A DNA stretch of 64,000 nt from Luscinia megarhynchos (GCA_034336665.1 JAPFBE010000003.1:64709352-64773351), one strand, 5' to 3'. Positions 1-13,800 are shown, numbered from the stretch's first letter. The notes: generated from the sequence alone by a model not told the origin. Program-made: numbers and translations.

Positions 1-3000
1 GGGTTTATAAAAGGAGGGGTTTCATTCTTGTTTCTATATTGTGTCTTTAACTATTAGGTGCCTTCTCCAGGCTGGTGGGTAGAAATTGCAGGCAAGCTTC
101 ACAGCTCTGTGGATGACATCCCATTCATCTGGGCTGGGCTCTTGGGAAAACATTTTTAAAAGGAGAAGTGGTTGAACTAAAAATAGATGATCACTTCTAA
201 ATGTGCTTTCTAAGGGCCATTAAGTAATCAAATGAGCTCCTTTGATTGTGAGGAAAGCTCAGTAAACCAACACAGTGCTGGGTCAGCATGTGTGCTAGTG
301 AGCACACAGGAGGGAGCTTGACATGGCTGGGTGGAAAGCTCCCAGTGATGACCATGACCTGTGCTCTTCAGGATAAAGCATTTCACTAGGTGAATATTGA
401 ACAGCCCTTACTTTGGTCTACACCACCTCCCAAGGCGACCCTGCAGGTCCTGACCCAGCCTAGGTGTCTGTAATTCAGATGTGAGACAGCAAGGCAATGC
501 AGTATGTGGAGGCACTTACCTTTAAGGCTTCATTTTATTTAGACAGCTCTGAATATGGAATGGTGTTATAATTAGGACACTCGGCTGGGCTGTAGGAGAT
601 GATGATGATACAGTGACTCAATTCCTCACTTGTCTGTGGGATAACAACTGTTTCCTGTGGGCGTTGTAGGCACTATAATTCTGTCGTGTTCAAGAGGTGT
701 TTCCAGCTCAACATGACAGGCATTACCAGTTAAATCCTGCAAGAGTCCTCTAACTCAGAAAAATGAAACAAGAAAATTGAATGAATGGTGGAAACTGTGC
801 TTGCTGATATGGGATTATTTGGGTTTGTTGGCTGGCCATCCAGAAAGATGTAATACCCAGATTTCTGCAGTGTCTAATTTCCTGCAGGCTGCTCAGGTCA
901 TGGTCTGCATCTGCAGCACAGCAGAGCCCTGATCCTGATTCTTTGTGACAGCCACTTCCACCAGTCTAGACCAAGTGAGTGTGAGAAATCATGGCGAGTT
1001 AATAATGTTTTTCATCCTCCCTTCCTGAAGGCTAAATGTCTTCTCTGTAGGGACAAGGATCCTCCAAAGGGTAAAACAGAGCAGTCCAAATTTGCAGGCA
1101 AAAGGACAGCCACAAGTAGAAATCCATAGTCTCTTTGCAGAGTGCTGTGGGCATTACTTTGAATTTATGGTTTCAAAATCTTCTTCAGAAACTGATGCAG
1201 GAAAGGGTCCTTTAATCTTCCTTTCTTTACTGGCATGAGAACTGGACAAAATCTGCTATTTTGTCCTAGCTGAGATTGGTACAGAACATCCCTTATGACT
1301 GAATCATTGCCAAACACCCTTGGTTTAGAGACATGAGCCTGAATGAAACTGTCAACTGTACTGGGAATACTTTCAGTTCCCTCCTCATCTCTGGCTCCCC
1401 TGCTCTGACTTTCTCCATACATTTTCAAGGAAAGAGATAGGATATTTGGCTCAGATTTTGGATTTTGTCCAAGTAGATGTAGAGATGGAAACCTCTTCTT
1501 GCTGCCCAAAGTGAGAGAAATGCTCACAAAGAAAATGGAGAACACTTGTATGTTAAAACTGATTGGGAGTAAATGGAAAATGATAATAATAATAATATGT
1601 AAACTGACTTCACTCTTTTTCTTCAATAACTTTCAGAGTGTGAGTTTATGGCTTATAACTTAGCTGTAGCTGATTTCAGTTTAAATTCTTCAGGCTTTTC
1701 CATCTAAGCTCAGAGATCCACCCACAAGAAACAGCTTGCAGACTCAGACCTTTAGCTGGAAGAGTTGGCTGACTTATGTCAATCAGCCTGCCAGTATATT
1801 CTCTCCCTACTCTCTTAAAATAGCAGTAGCTAGTTGAAAATTTGTTTTTGTGGGGGTGGGGAGGTGAGAGGAATAATAAAAAGAATTCATAAGCCTGGCT
1901 GTGCATCATGAACTATACCTATTGATTCCTACATATATTAGCCATTCAGATGTGGTTTATGGCTCCACAGTTCACAGTAATGCCATTCAAAGGGATTTTG
2001 ACATTTAAAGGTCAAGTAGTACCTCATTCATTGGGAGAGCATAATCCAACAAAAAAAGAAAAAAAATTAAAGTGAGCCTCAGAAAGAAGAATTAAGAGAA
2101 CAATAGTGTGATAGCTTGCCATTTTGCTTGCAAGTGGTTTTGAAGATCAGTCAGTAGTTTCCCTTGCCATTCACTGTGAAATATAGTTCTGAAAAGGGTA
2201 TGTGAAGAAAAGCCTCTGGCATAAAAATGGCTACAGTGTCTCTCTGCAAGAGATCAAATAGCCAAGGTGCTTTGAAAAGCAGAGGAAATAACAAAAAATT
2301 ATATGACAAAGTTCTGCTTTCTGCCTTCTGCTTCCTTCTTCAAAGAGCTGGAAACTGAACTAGCCTTGCCTGTGGTCCATGCTTTCCTCCCTTTCTTTGC
2401 TTCTTTCTTTTCTTTTTTTTTTATCTTTGAAACTTTTTTTCACCAGAAAAAAAATTGGTAGGTTTAGGAAAATGTAGTTATTAAGGAAGAGAACCAACTG
2501 AGTTGTAAAGGCCCTCTTATTCATCTTAAAAGTCACTGAGTCGTGCTGGCAGAGGGCACATAGTGCTGCTGTTTGCACAACCTAAGGGCAAGAAACACTT
2601 TTTTTTTTAAGCTCTTGTTGTTACAACACTTTTATAATAGGCACAGTCAGAGCAAAAACCTTCAGGAAAAAATGTAAACATTTTTATAAATTTGTTCTGT
2701 TGCATAAGAACTGAAAGGTGAAACCAACATTTTCCCCATTCCAAAGCAAAAATAGACCAGAAGAACAAAGAGCATATTAAACTCTCAACTTTCCTTGAAC
2801 TCTCTTTAAGATTAACACAGAAATTTGATTTTGCAGCTGGACACTCTCCATGTCTGTAAATCACAGTTTGTTGTCTACTCTTCCACACCATCCAGCTCAC
2901 CTGAGAATCTGCCTTTGATGTGTGCTGTTGTAATGAGCCTTTAAGCCAGATTTTTAAAAGGCTGACATTTAGCTAGATGGGAAATAAATACCACATGACT

Positions 3001-4051
3001 GCAATGATAGCACACACTCTTTTTCCCCCAACTTTGGAAGGATGAAAGCACAGGCCTGTCTTCTTTCAAGGAATTTTCAAACTTCCAGTAATGATTAGCA
3101 GGAATTTATTGTCAGAAACTAAACACCATGACTGCCACTGCAGACTTCCCTTCAGAACTGCCGTGCACATCAGCCTGGCTGGTTTGAAACTACCACGTGT
3201 TGGCAGGGAAAAGATGCAACACAATTAAATCACTTCCAATATTCAGGATTTCTGGAAAAAAAAAACCCAAGACCAACACAGTGGTTCAGATTATGATTTG
3301 TCACTTCCGTATGGAGCACTTAAAATGAAGGTTAAAGAATTTTCAAACTCATCATTTATTTGGTTGTTCTTTTCACCAAATTTCTGAATGCTAGTTTTAC
3401 AATCTCATAATTTAATAATGAAAAGAGTAAAGAGCAAACATTTCATATGAGTGTCTGTAAAGGACATAGAAAACTAAGCAATATATTTAAGCTGACTTAA
3501 CTTGAAAAATTTAACTGGATCATGCTGGTATGTTGTAATGTACAACTTCTATGGACATCAATTTTCAAGGAATGCAAGAGTTTTGCCTCTGAACTCCTCC
3601 ACTGTGGTACAAAACAAGGGCACATGTAGTGAAATGGGATTATTTTCCTTGGAAAGGACTTGAGCTGCTTTCTCCCTGCCAGAAGAAGCCAAGGTGGTCA
3701 GTGTTGTTAATTCATTAAGCAGCTGCTGCCACACAGCTTGCTTTCAAGGAGAATATAAACTCTTCTGATTATTTTAACTATAAATAAATAAAGTTATTGG
3801 TATTCCAACTATGATCAAATGAAGGTATTACTATGAAGTTTTACTTTGATCTCCTGAAGCATATAAAGGGAGAGGAAATGATGTTTTAGTAATTCTTCAA
3901 GTATTATCTGGTTATACAAAGTATATCCAAAATACAATTTTTTCAGGCACTCAGAACTCGTTCTAGATATTTTACTGCATTGTACAGCCTGCCTAAAACT
4001 ATTTCCCTTAATATTCATTTTCATGTATATATAATAATCATATTTTTATAA
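1..4051. other. Intergenic DNA upstream of DCLK1, no gene seen
   Basis: No open frame here has recognisable protein similarity or convincing splice-site context. The longest is a 153-codon minus-strand frame at 1165-1626, which is low-complexity and hydrophobic at its start and looks like chance. The content is A/T-rich with short homopolymer and pyrimidine tracts, for example a CT/T-rich run near 2400-2424 and an AAT-type run near 1575-1597. Unrecognised distal enhancers for DCLK1 could be present but cannot be called by eye. Confidence 0.6.
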
Positions 4052-4463
4052 GAAGACAGTCTAAGAGAGAGAGTTGGGGTTCTTCAGCCTGGGCAAGAGA
4101 AGTCTCTGGGGGGACCTTATAGCAGCCTTCCAGAATATAGAAAGCCACCTGCAAGACAGCAGGTGAGGCACTTTTCACAAGTGAATGTAATGATAGAAGA
4201 GAAGAAGTAATGGTTTAAGCTGCCAGAGTAGATTTAGGTATTAGGAGGAAATTTTTTACTGCGAGGGTTGTGAGACACTGCACTGGTTGCACATAGAAGC
4301 TGTGGGTGCCCCATCCCTGGAGGTCTTCAGCCCAGACTGGGTGGGGCTTTGACCAATCTGGTCTAGAGATCTGTCCCTGCCTGTGGCAGGGGCACTGGAA
4401 TGAGATGATCTTTAAGGATCCTTCCAACCCAAGCCACTCTTGGATTCTATGATTCCATGATTT
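4052..4463 (+). mobile_element. CR1 LINE, 3' end fragment, sense orientation
   Basis: This is the 3' terminal part of a chicken-repeat-1 (CR1) non-LTR retrotransposon, 5'-truncated as most CR1 copies are. It runs from the ORF2 C-terminal coding region (the stretch around 4072-4130 that reads as the typical CR1 'ELGLFSL-EKRRL' coding segment) through the 3' UTR. It ends in the diagnostic octamer-type tail around 4444-4461 (ATTCTATGATTCCATGAT). The order of segments matches the CR1 3' consensus closely, so this is one of the better preserved copies in the window. It encodes no intact protein. Minus-strand frames across it are antisense shadows. Confidence 0.93.
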
Positions 4464-7448
4464 TGGCAGGTGTATAGCCTGTCCCTCATCGGGGTAGTTT
4501 TCCTTAATCTTATGATGGCCTGGGTCATTGTTCTTCTGAGTGCTGTTTGTGTGGCTGTACGAGTCATCACAATGGCACCAAGTTTCTGTAGATCTGTCAT
4601 AGATGCTGCCTGGGACCAAGTCCCTTGGACCCTGCTGTGAGCTACCTGGAAGCATTCCCTCAAGGAGCTCTGACAGTTTTATATTTATGTTGTGCAGTGC
4701 TTTGTTCTCCAGAAAGCAGGGCCAGACTTCTGTCCCAGGATTATGTATCACCTTCTCTAATGAGCTGGAAAACACACCAGAGTACAGAGCACAGAAACTC
4801 AGTAGGAATGACCAACAACAGCCCACTGAGGGAGAATTTTCACTCCTCATGGCTGCCAGAGGGGCTTTGTGCCAAGAGAGGCAATGCAAGACTGCAGCAA
4901 GCCACTAGCAATACCCTTGTCAAAGAAATGTTGATAGCTTGCTCTGCTACTTCACCACTCTCAAGCCAGATTTGACTTATGTGACCTTTAGGTTTCCATT
5001 CACAAACAAAAAGAAAAAAGTATAATTTAAAGATGCTTTGAGCATGGGTTTGGCTTTCAGTTATCCTGAGGATCTTGCTGAAGACCTTGGCTGGGCTGGT
5101 TTGCACGCAGTATGTGACTGTAATTTTTTTTTACACAGTTGCCCATCTTCCCCTTCCCATCAGGTCAGCCAGTCTGCAGCTGAGCTCCATGGAGATACAG
5201 AAAAAGAAGTGTTGCAGTTAAAAAGACCATAAGTTACTCCTCTCTCTGATGGTGGGTGAGTGCAGGTTGCACTAGTTTTTCATGCCAGCTTCCCACTTTC
5301 CTTAGTGACTGTCTTAACTTCAGCCCTCACCACTGTCTTTCAGAGAGTTTTTAAAGCATGCAGAAGTACCAAGCAGAACCTTGTCATTTTTCCATACTTG
5401 CAAATTGAGCTTTGCTAAGACAGGTTTTCATCGAGTGAAATCACTTTGTGCATGCAGGAGGATACAGTTGTCAGGGATGACAAAATCTGACTGATCAGGA
5501 CTCTTTTTTTTTTTTTAATTCTGTTACATGAAATCGTGTTCTTAGTATTACAGCAATCTCAGAAAGACTTAGACAATCTGTTGGGGGGGTGTTTAGTGTG
5601 GTTTTTTTTTCCCCTCATTATCCAATTATAAGCCTATAGGAGTCATGACCCCTCCTTAAATTGGGAAAATGTTCTTAAGATCCCCTCTCAAGACCAAGAA
5701 AGCAAGAGAATTGCTCCTAGAAAATGATGCCATTTCTGAGGCAGGTGCATTTTCACTGACATTTCCCTCTCACCTTTGAGAAAACTCAGCCGGGTGCTTG
5801 AAATTAAGAGTCTTGAATGTGTGTAAGGATGTGTGGAATGAAAAATTATATGGAAGGTAAATGACTCAGGGAAAGTGAAGATCATCTAGCTAACTGCAAT
5901 GGAAAGGCAATTGTCCATTAGATCCAGCTTCCATCTCTCAATCACAGCCCAGATGTCCACAGTCAGGACAGCTACAGGAATGGACTCCTACAACTCAGGG
6001 GTTCTTAGGGGAAGGTGGGATGATGTTCTGTATAGGTTAGACCATCCCCACCAGAGTTCCTTCCTTGTTGTGGTATGCACAGGATGGACCACAGACATTA
6101 TTTCTAGTATAGTGTGTATAGTTTGCTCTGGTTTACTTAACAACAGGAAATCAGTAAAAGTGAAATAACAAACAAAACCTAACCAAAGCATGCAGTCTCT
6201 GTCCTGAGGCTTGATTTAGGCACAAAGCATGTAAGCATTAATAAAAGGTTACAAGATCACTTATTTCTGCTTGTTCTGGTGTTGCCAACTTGGCATTTGA
6301 AAATGCCTCAGCAGTGTCTTTCAAGGACCTTCCTCATCCTTTGTTCTCCTCAGGGAATTTATCTATCACCACACTTTAAAGATATATATAGAGATATAAA
6401 GATATATATAAAAAGATACCTTAAACTAAACATTTTAAGTTTCCCATTTATTGTTTTGAAACACTACAGAGCAGTTTGAAATATGCATCTTTATGTAGAG
6501 AGAGTTTATCAGGGTAAAGCAAATTTTGAAATTTGTGACATTAAATTCCTAACACGGCATATAAATATGATATGTTAAATGTCTGGTTACCTGGTCAGGG
6601 TAAAATGTGATTTTTTTTTTTTAACTCAGTTTATAAATGTCCAATATAACTATAAGCAACATAAACTGAGAGCCAGATTTAAAAATGGTTACTATGTGTC
6701 TAATTTAAACTTAAATGTAAATTACTATTCAGATGCCTTTTTTTCAGTTGAAGTTTATCTGATTTAAGGAGCTCAGGACTTGCCTCTTTACATCTTTCAA
6801 TGTATTGAGTGAGAATCAAGTGTGTGGGTTTCCATCACCTGGATTACCCTTGCTGCTATTACTTGCTGTGCTGCAAGTAATAATAGCAGTAATAATTTCC
6901 TTTTATTTTTTTTATTCCAGGCAGAAGAGTGTCAGTTTCCAGAGAAATATAATTCTTGCAAATAAGAAGATTAAAGGCTGTTAAGACTACCATCATTTGT
7001 AGTCCATGGAGAACCTAAAAGCAAAATATGTTACCAGTAATACTGCATAATCATGACAAAGACACCAGTAACTTTTTTCCTGAAATGGTTGTAGCTGCCC
7101 ATGCCTTCAGGCTGTAAATAAAGCTGTCTCATGAGGAAGAGATATCAGGCTCATAAGTAAGAATGTCTGCTTTCAGTATGAAAATGTTTGATCTAAGATG
7201 CGTGAAGCTTGAAAAAAAGAATTGAGAAGTTTGTTCAGCCCTACATTTCCTCCTAAAATGAAATCTTTACACTCTGCTCTGTCAAAGCAAAATGGTGGGT
7301 CTGAAGATGAACCAAAATGAGTTACTGACCTTCTGTTTCTTGAAAATAATTCTCTAACCCAGGGTTATTTGTAAGGATCACCAGTTGCATCCAGACATTC
7401 CTCTGCAGTTAGCAGAATGCAGCCTTGCAGGTTTGCAGTGCCTCCAAG
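4464..7448. other. Intergenic DNA, no supported gene
   Basis: Between two CR1 fragments. Immediately after the first CR1 there is a slightly GC-richer stretch (about 4464-4960). It is open on both strands: minus 4215-4889, 224 codons, partly antisense CR1, and plus 4603-4908 and 4625-4975. None of the translations resembles a family I know, and overlap of several frames on both strands is typical of stop-poor noncoding DNA. AT-rich simple sequence lies at 6380-6415 (GATATATA-type). A poly-T run lies near 5504-5518, and the hairpin at 6853-6889 is listed separately. Confidence 0.55.
6853..6889. repeat. Imperfect inverted repeat (hairpin)
   Basis: The left arm CTGCTATTACTTGC (6853-6866) pairs with the right arm GCAAGTAATAATAGCAG (6873-6889) across a 6-nt spacer. 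The only mismatch is a 3-nt bulge (one extra ATT/AAT triplet in the right arm). It is intergenic and AT-rich, with no known function. Confidence 0.7.
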
Positions 7449-7655
7449 AACCATAGAACCATAGAATGATGCAACTTTTTAGGCTGGATAAGATCTTTGT
7501 TAACCCAGCATTGCCAAGACTACGACTAAACTATGTCCCTCAGTTTCACATCTACATGTCTTTTAAATACCTGCAAGGATGGTGGTTCAACCACTTCTAT
7601 GGTCAGCCTGTCCCTATGCTTGACAAGCCTTTCAGAGAAGAAATTTTTTCCATCT
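7449..7655 (-). mobile_element. CR1 LINE 3' fragment, antisense
   Basis: The segment starts with the reverse complement of the CR1 terminal octamers (CCATAGAACCATAGAATGAT, about 7451-7470). It continues through the antisense 3' UTR and the end of ORF2. Recognisable antisense landmarks are the 'ACTAAACTATGTCCCTCAG' stretch near 7525-7545, the 'TTTTAAATACCTGCA' segment near 7561-7577, and 'CCTATGCTTGACAAGCC' near 7613-7629. The copy is 5'-truncated to about 200 bp. A plus-strand frame at 7466-7657 is only its antisense translation. Confidence 0.9.
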
Positions 7656-7777
7656 GAAGGAAAATATCTTTTAATTGCTTTTATTTTTAGCTTATTTTTT
7701 TAATCTATAAAAAGTTAAGTTAGTTTAGGGTTGAATAGAGGTTGAATTACGAATTTTTAAGAGCCTCAGAAACCTGA

Positions 7778-7893
7778 AAAACTCAAAGAAAAAAAACAAA
7801 CCCCCCCCCAAAACCCCCCGCCCCCAAAAAACACACAAAAAACCCAAACAAACAAACAAAAAATCCAAAACAAAATAAAAAAAAACCCAACCA
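7778..7893. repeat. C/A-rich low-complexity tract with minus-strand G-runs
   Basis: The + strand carries C-runs of 9 (7801-7809), 6 (7814-7819) and 5 (7821-7825), followed by AAAC-type and poly-A sequence. On the minus strand this gives several adjacent G-tracts, enough to satisfy a G-quadruplex pattern if the 9-nt run supplies two tracts. The long glycine/phenylalanine-rich minus-strand frames across it are artefacts of this composition. Confidence 0.75.
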
Positions 7894-10800
7894 AATTCAA
7901 ATTTGAACTTCTGAAATAGAAAACATCCAGGCACCAACAGCTGAAAAACAGCTTTCCAGAGAAGGACGTGGTGACTTTAGTGGACAAGATGAACAAAAGC
8001 CAAGAGTACACCCCTGTGTCAAAGAAGGGCAGTTCTAACCGTCCCATTTCTTTGACTAACTTCTGTTCTGGACTTGCTCTTCAACTTCTTTAAATTTGTA
8101 GTGGGATAGTACCATTTGATTACAAACCTGTGTGATTACAGTGCAGGCAGATTACCCAGGCTTTTTTCTTCCCTTTTCCTTTGAATGCTGAAGACTTTCA
8201 CACACCAGTTACTTGTGTGAAGATTCTGACATTTCTGTGAGCTGATCAGAATATGCATAAGAAGACTCAGACGATATTCTTCCCTTTACAAAAGTTTAAG
8301 TGACACAGTCACATTGGGGTGTTTTATTCTAGGGAAGAGAAGAGAGTACCCAAAGAAGTAGTTTATTGCTCAGACTCTGAATATTGTAATTACTTTCTGT
8401 TTGAAAATAATCAGATGAATGCTTGCTGTTGTTAGGTGAAGCCAGCCATTAATTATCTACATCTTCTCCTTTTTCTCAGTTATTCTTTCTACATAATTAA
8501 AAATTCTTCCCCATCCAAAGGGAAGTCTGCATTCCTGCTGAGCCTGAGTCTCCTAGAGGGAATCTTTTTTTTCTTACTCCTGGTTTTTAGTCATCCCCTA
8601 CTGATATCCTGTCGTCCAGTCAAAACAGAAAGAATCTGCAAGAGGCTTTCAGCAGCAGAAAAGTCCTTGAAGCTTTGCTGTAAAATAATACATGCAATGT
8701 ACTGGAAAACAATTGAGCCCACAGTGCTGAAATATAAAATTGTAGTAACAACCACTAATCTGTTTGACACACCAAACTTGAAACAATTTCATGTATTTCT
8801 TGGGCAGTGCCAAAATGGGAAGTGGATTTCATAAAGACACTTACAAAACTAATTTATAAAAGTGTATTGAGTGAAGCAAATAATCACATAGAAGTTTTTA
8901 CTGATAAATACGAGGTCAGATTTCATCTCACAGTGCTGAAAACCTTGTCTGCTTTGTCTGAGAATATTGTGACATGCCTGGGAGCAATCAGGCATGATGC
9001 CTAAGAGCATCCAAAATGACTTTAGTATCCAAATGAAGAATTTAAAAATACTCCCAAACATTTCCTAATTAATTCAGCTCACTAGATTGCCTGTGGACTG
9101 TCAGTGCTGATGTGAGGAACTGGCAGATTCATGCACAGTTGGAGACAGAATTTTCTAGAAGTCACCAAAATGGAATCTGAACATAGTAGACAAATACACA
9201 CAGTGTTGTCACTATGGAATCCTGTGGGAATCATCATGAACATCAGAAGAGCACAGCAGACAATCTAGATTCTGTCTGGAATACAGGATGGAAGGCTAAT
9301 CTGAGCATTATCTGTGCTTTAAAATCAGTTTAAATTCATGAGCCTAGTTGAACCGACACTTTTTTTTTTTTTTTATTTTTTTTTAAAGTATATCAATAAG
9401 GCATTTCTCATACTTTTTTAAAAGACTTATGTGAAGCAAATGAGACATAGAATCACTGTTCTGCTGAAAAAATTATTAAAATACTAGGATTTTTGTAATT
9501 TATGGTCAATTCAGACAATCAACCTGTTGCACTAAACATGAAATTTAAATTATTGGAATTTGGAATGCACAAATGCTCTCCAAATACTAATTAGTTATCC
9601 AGATATTTTTCTGTGCCTGTTACACTATGAACAAGAATGTGCAGAGCCCAACATGTGCAGGGTATTAGACAAAAGCAATGGGCCAAATTCAGGCTGGTGA
9701 AGCTCAGCCAGGTTGTTGTGTATGATTCAGTAAGCTTTTACTGTGTCATGCTTAAATCATGAAACAGTGCTATGCTGCTCATTGTTTACAGATCTTCCTT
9801 TACAAAGTTGAAATTGTTCTTTCTTCTGTGAGGGTCACATCATCACAGTTCAGAGTTCTGAGAACAAAGCTGATCTCTTGATAGGAGCACTGCAGTGGAG
9901 AAACACGAGAAAAGCAGGGGTTCTGCTAATCTAAAGCACTGTCTTATCTGTTATCCAAGCCTGGTATCAGTCACCTGAGAAGTATCTTGAGCTGTCTAAT
10001 TCGCTCTGCCTTTGCAATTCCAGATTAATCTGGAATACAGGTATTTTGCTGGTGTCACACCAGGTCACAAGTTTGGAGGTTGAACACTATCATACACCAT
10101 ATAACTCCTCATTAGCCCATTTTGTTCCTCACCCATTCTTGATTTTGGGACTGCAAAAGCCCCTGGATATGTTGCATAATTCAGTAAAGAATTTCTTTTC
10201 CTCTGGTGATCTGACATGAACAACCAACTCTTTAAATTATTTTCAAAGTTGTTCAAGAGCATCTTCATTTATCTGAGACTTAATTGATGGAAAGCACAAT
10301 TTTCAAACAGTGCTTAACAGCATGGAGGTTCCCAAGGTGCTGTGTAATATGTAATGTTTTTTGCCATGAAACTGATTTCTGTTGATGTTGTTTTCTATAA
10401 ATATTGCTTGATATAATGGAACTTATTTTAGAGTTCTACTGAAACAAATCAATTACCTTTTGAAACTTTTCCCAGTATCATCTGGCTTTCTAACTCCATA
10501 CATTTTAGTTTCTAGATACAATAATTTTATATAGTGCTCTGCTAGTTTTTGATGATTTCTGGAGCAATTATAGTCGAACTTGCCTTTATAAAACAAATGA
10601 TTGGTCTGCTAAAAAAAGTCAATTTTGTAATAAGAGCTTTCATTAGGAAATAAATTTTAAGTAACTCTGAAATATGTGAATGAATTTCTTCTTCATTCAC
10701 AAGACCTAATTTGTAAAAGATGTACTTATAATAAGATTACAGTTCTACAGGAAATATTAATATTTAAAATCTTCTGAGCCTGAAGACTTGTTAATTTCAT

Positions 10801-13800
10801 TTTTTTCTATAATGTTGAAGTAGATTATCAAAGAATACAGTGCTTTTGCACCTGTGTTATGCAGCTAAAGGCATCTTAATGCATTTTATTTTGTAGTGTG
10901 CCTGGTAGATTGAAATTTGCTGTATTCTGCTGCAACCTGCTGCTCACTTTCTCACAGATAACAATGCCTTTTTTAGTCAATTTTCTCCTCTCATTGAATA
11001 TATGGAGGACAGCAAGAAAGACTTATGCCACCAACTCCCTATACAGCTCTCTTCTAAGGACTGGGGCACCTGAAGGTGACTGATACCCTTTTTTTGGCAT
11101 GCAGTGCTTTCTGTGCATATTCATAATGCCCTGTGTCATTGCATGTTCAGCATCAGTCTTCACAGGTGAAGCACTCCACAGCACTCACCCCTAAAACCTA
11201 CTGAGATCTAGAAACTTGGGGACAACATTCATTTCACCCAGCTTTGGAGCCTGTTCTGATATTCCTTGTTCCCCATGTGTGCTTCATGGGAAGCACAGGC
11301 TCTTGTGAAAGCATTCAGATGCCTAGAGAACAAACAACATTTTTTAACTTCCCCTTGTTATGACTCTTGGGTTCTTCTTGGGTCTCCTACACCTTTGAAT
11401 TAAGTCAAGGGTGGATCTCTTAGTACCCAGATCTCTCACACCTTTCTGTGTTCCTCATATGTACTTGTATGATTAATTCAATTTTTTTTACTTCTCAAAC
11501 CAGGTGATAAAACATTGCCTTTCATAATTACAGAATTGGTGAAGCTGAAACCTGTAACCCATGTGCCATTTAGTGGTTGATTCCAGTGACATGAGGGCTG
11601 GAAAAGGAAAGTTGCAAACAAAGGTAATTAATTTAGAGCAAGGCAGTGAGTTAGAATTCTTTCAAATTGTATTTCTCGTTAAAAGTCAGCCTAAGCCTGT
11701 AACAAGAGGAAATGGCAAAATAATTTTGAAATGCATTTATTTTTATACTAGAGGGATACTGTAAGAGAGAGATTGCCAAAGAAAAGACATTTTATATGGT
11801 GGCAGTTGAATGAGAAAAAGCAGTAAGATTCATATTGTCATTTTTCACAGGTGACTTGTTTGTATTTTTTCAGAGATCCATTAGACTCTCTGAATGGTTA
11901 ATGGGGAATTGTGTATACATTACCTTTTCTCAAAGGGTACCTCAGAAGAACCAAATATCTCATTTACAGTTGTCTTCTGGGTCTTGGCTCCCTGATCATC
12001 TATATCGTATACACTGGCTCAGGGTAAGCACTCCTTTGGACTCAAACATTTATTTCCCCACAAAATAAAATCTAGGTGCAGTTCTGGGGACAATTCAGTC
12101 CAAAAAGTATTCTCCAAAGATGGTATGACCTACACAAGCTATTAACTCCTGCATTCCATCCTTGCAACCACTCTCAGTGGGCTTTGCAGCCTCAAGCAGC
12201 CTTACACGTCTCCCCAAAATTGGTAATGCATTCTTTCTGTTTCATGGTATAAAAATATGAATCCTGATAGGCTGAAACATTTTTTTCAATTTGTACTAGA
12301 ATATGCAAGCTATTAAAAACCAATTATGTTTCCCAGCAACCAGGTCACCATGTAGGTCCTTGAGGAGGAAGCCCAGGGCTGGTTTGGATGCAGCCAGCCT
12401 TGCTCAGGCAGGGGAAGTCCCAGTGTGGACAGGAGCCATCCTGCATCTGCTAGTGCAGGGATGTCCCTGTGGGAAATGCATTTAGCAATGCAGATACAGC
12501 CAAAGACACTAAGCTTTACAAGTTATTCAGGCAACTGATGGCAAAGTCACAATTGTGTTATTGGCAGCAAACTAGCAACAGAACTTGCCCTCCACTGCTC
12601 CACCCTGCTGCAGAAAATATGTGCACTTTGGTACCTTGATGAGGTTTCCACAAACTTTAATGGGTATCATTCCACAGAAAGTATTTGTCTTTGGCCTACA
12701 CTTCTGCAATAATATAATTTTACTAATGCAAATGGCTTGCCTGGGTCTCAGTGATTAGTTGTGTACTCAGGGGGTTTTTTGCACTGGGTCCAAAACTGTG
12801 TTCACAGTAAAAGTTTGTTCCACCACAACCTCTAAATAAAAACATCTGCAGTCCAGTGACTTCAAAGTCCCCTGTGTTCATGATACTTACCTACAACAAA
12901 ATGGATGCTTTTTTGATCTGGGGAAACAATGTCCAGTTAAACTACATTTTGTTATATCCATCCCCAGCTTCCATTCCTATGCCAAAAGTCTACTGCTCCT
13001 GAAACCCTTGAAATTTTATTAAGAATTTTACTACTGTTAGGAATGTGCTGAATCAGGGTGGGATTTTCTTTAATAGAAATGTGCAACCTAAGATGAACAG
13101 CTCAACACAGCTTTTCAGCTCTGCAAACTTGGCTATGCTTTAGAGAAGCTGAGTTCATTCATCAGAGCTGTTCTCACAGTTTTGAGCAGCACATATAATC
13201 TCTCCTTATGTAATTATCCATTTTTTCTTCAATCCCTAGCACTTTCTTAAAGCTACTAGGCATACATGCTTTTTTATTTCTAAACAAAGTAAAATCCAGT
13301 GTACAGTTTAATTAAAGGCAAAGATTTAAGTAGAGTAATTAGGTTTACTGATTTCTAGCAGGCTTAAGTATGTACTTCAATCAGCATATAGGTAAATTTT
13401 TCTGCTAAGTCATAATTCTGGTTTGCATTTTAGTAATTGCATTATCTGTCCTGTATTAGACAGGACACTATCTCACCCATGCACTGCTCTACTTTTGTAT
13501 GTCTTCTTCATCTTATCCCTCTAATATTTATTCTCTGTTTGTCTTTTTCATTATTTAGAAACTGCTTCTTTGTTTATTTTTAGAAAACAAACCTTTTTGT
13601 TTTACAGGTTCCCCACCTAAGCAGTCTTTCTATCACTTGCTAAACATCAAAGTTCAGTATGTGTAATTACTGAGGAAGATGCTTCGAATCTAAGGAGAAT
13701 TGACTTGGTTTTTATATTGCAATTAAAATAAAATCAGCAGAAATATTACTTTCCAAACATCTTCAGTCAGATGATGGCTTTTTGCTGCTACAGTCAAGAT

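Noticed and set aside
8436..8834. 132-codon plus-strand frame with a hydrophobic N-terminus
   Set aside because: AT-rich, Phe/Leu/Ser-dominated translation typical of random T-rich DNA, with no family similarity or splice context.
11521..11570. Short CR1-like tail (ACAGAATTGGTGAAGCTGAA)
   Set aside because: Only about 20 bases resemble the antisense CR1 start, and nothing following matches CR1.
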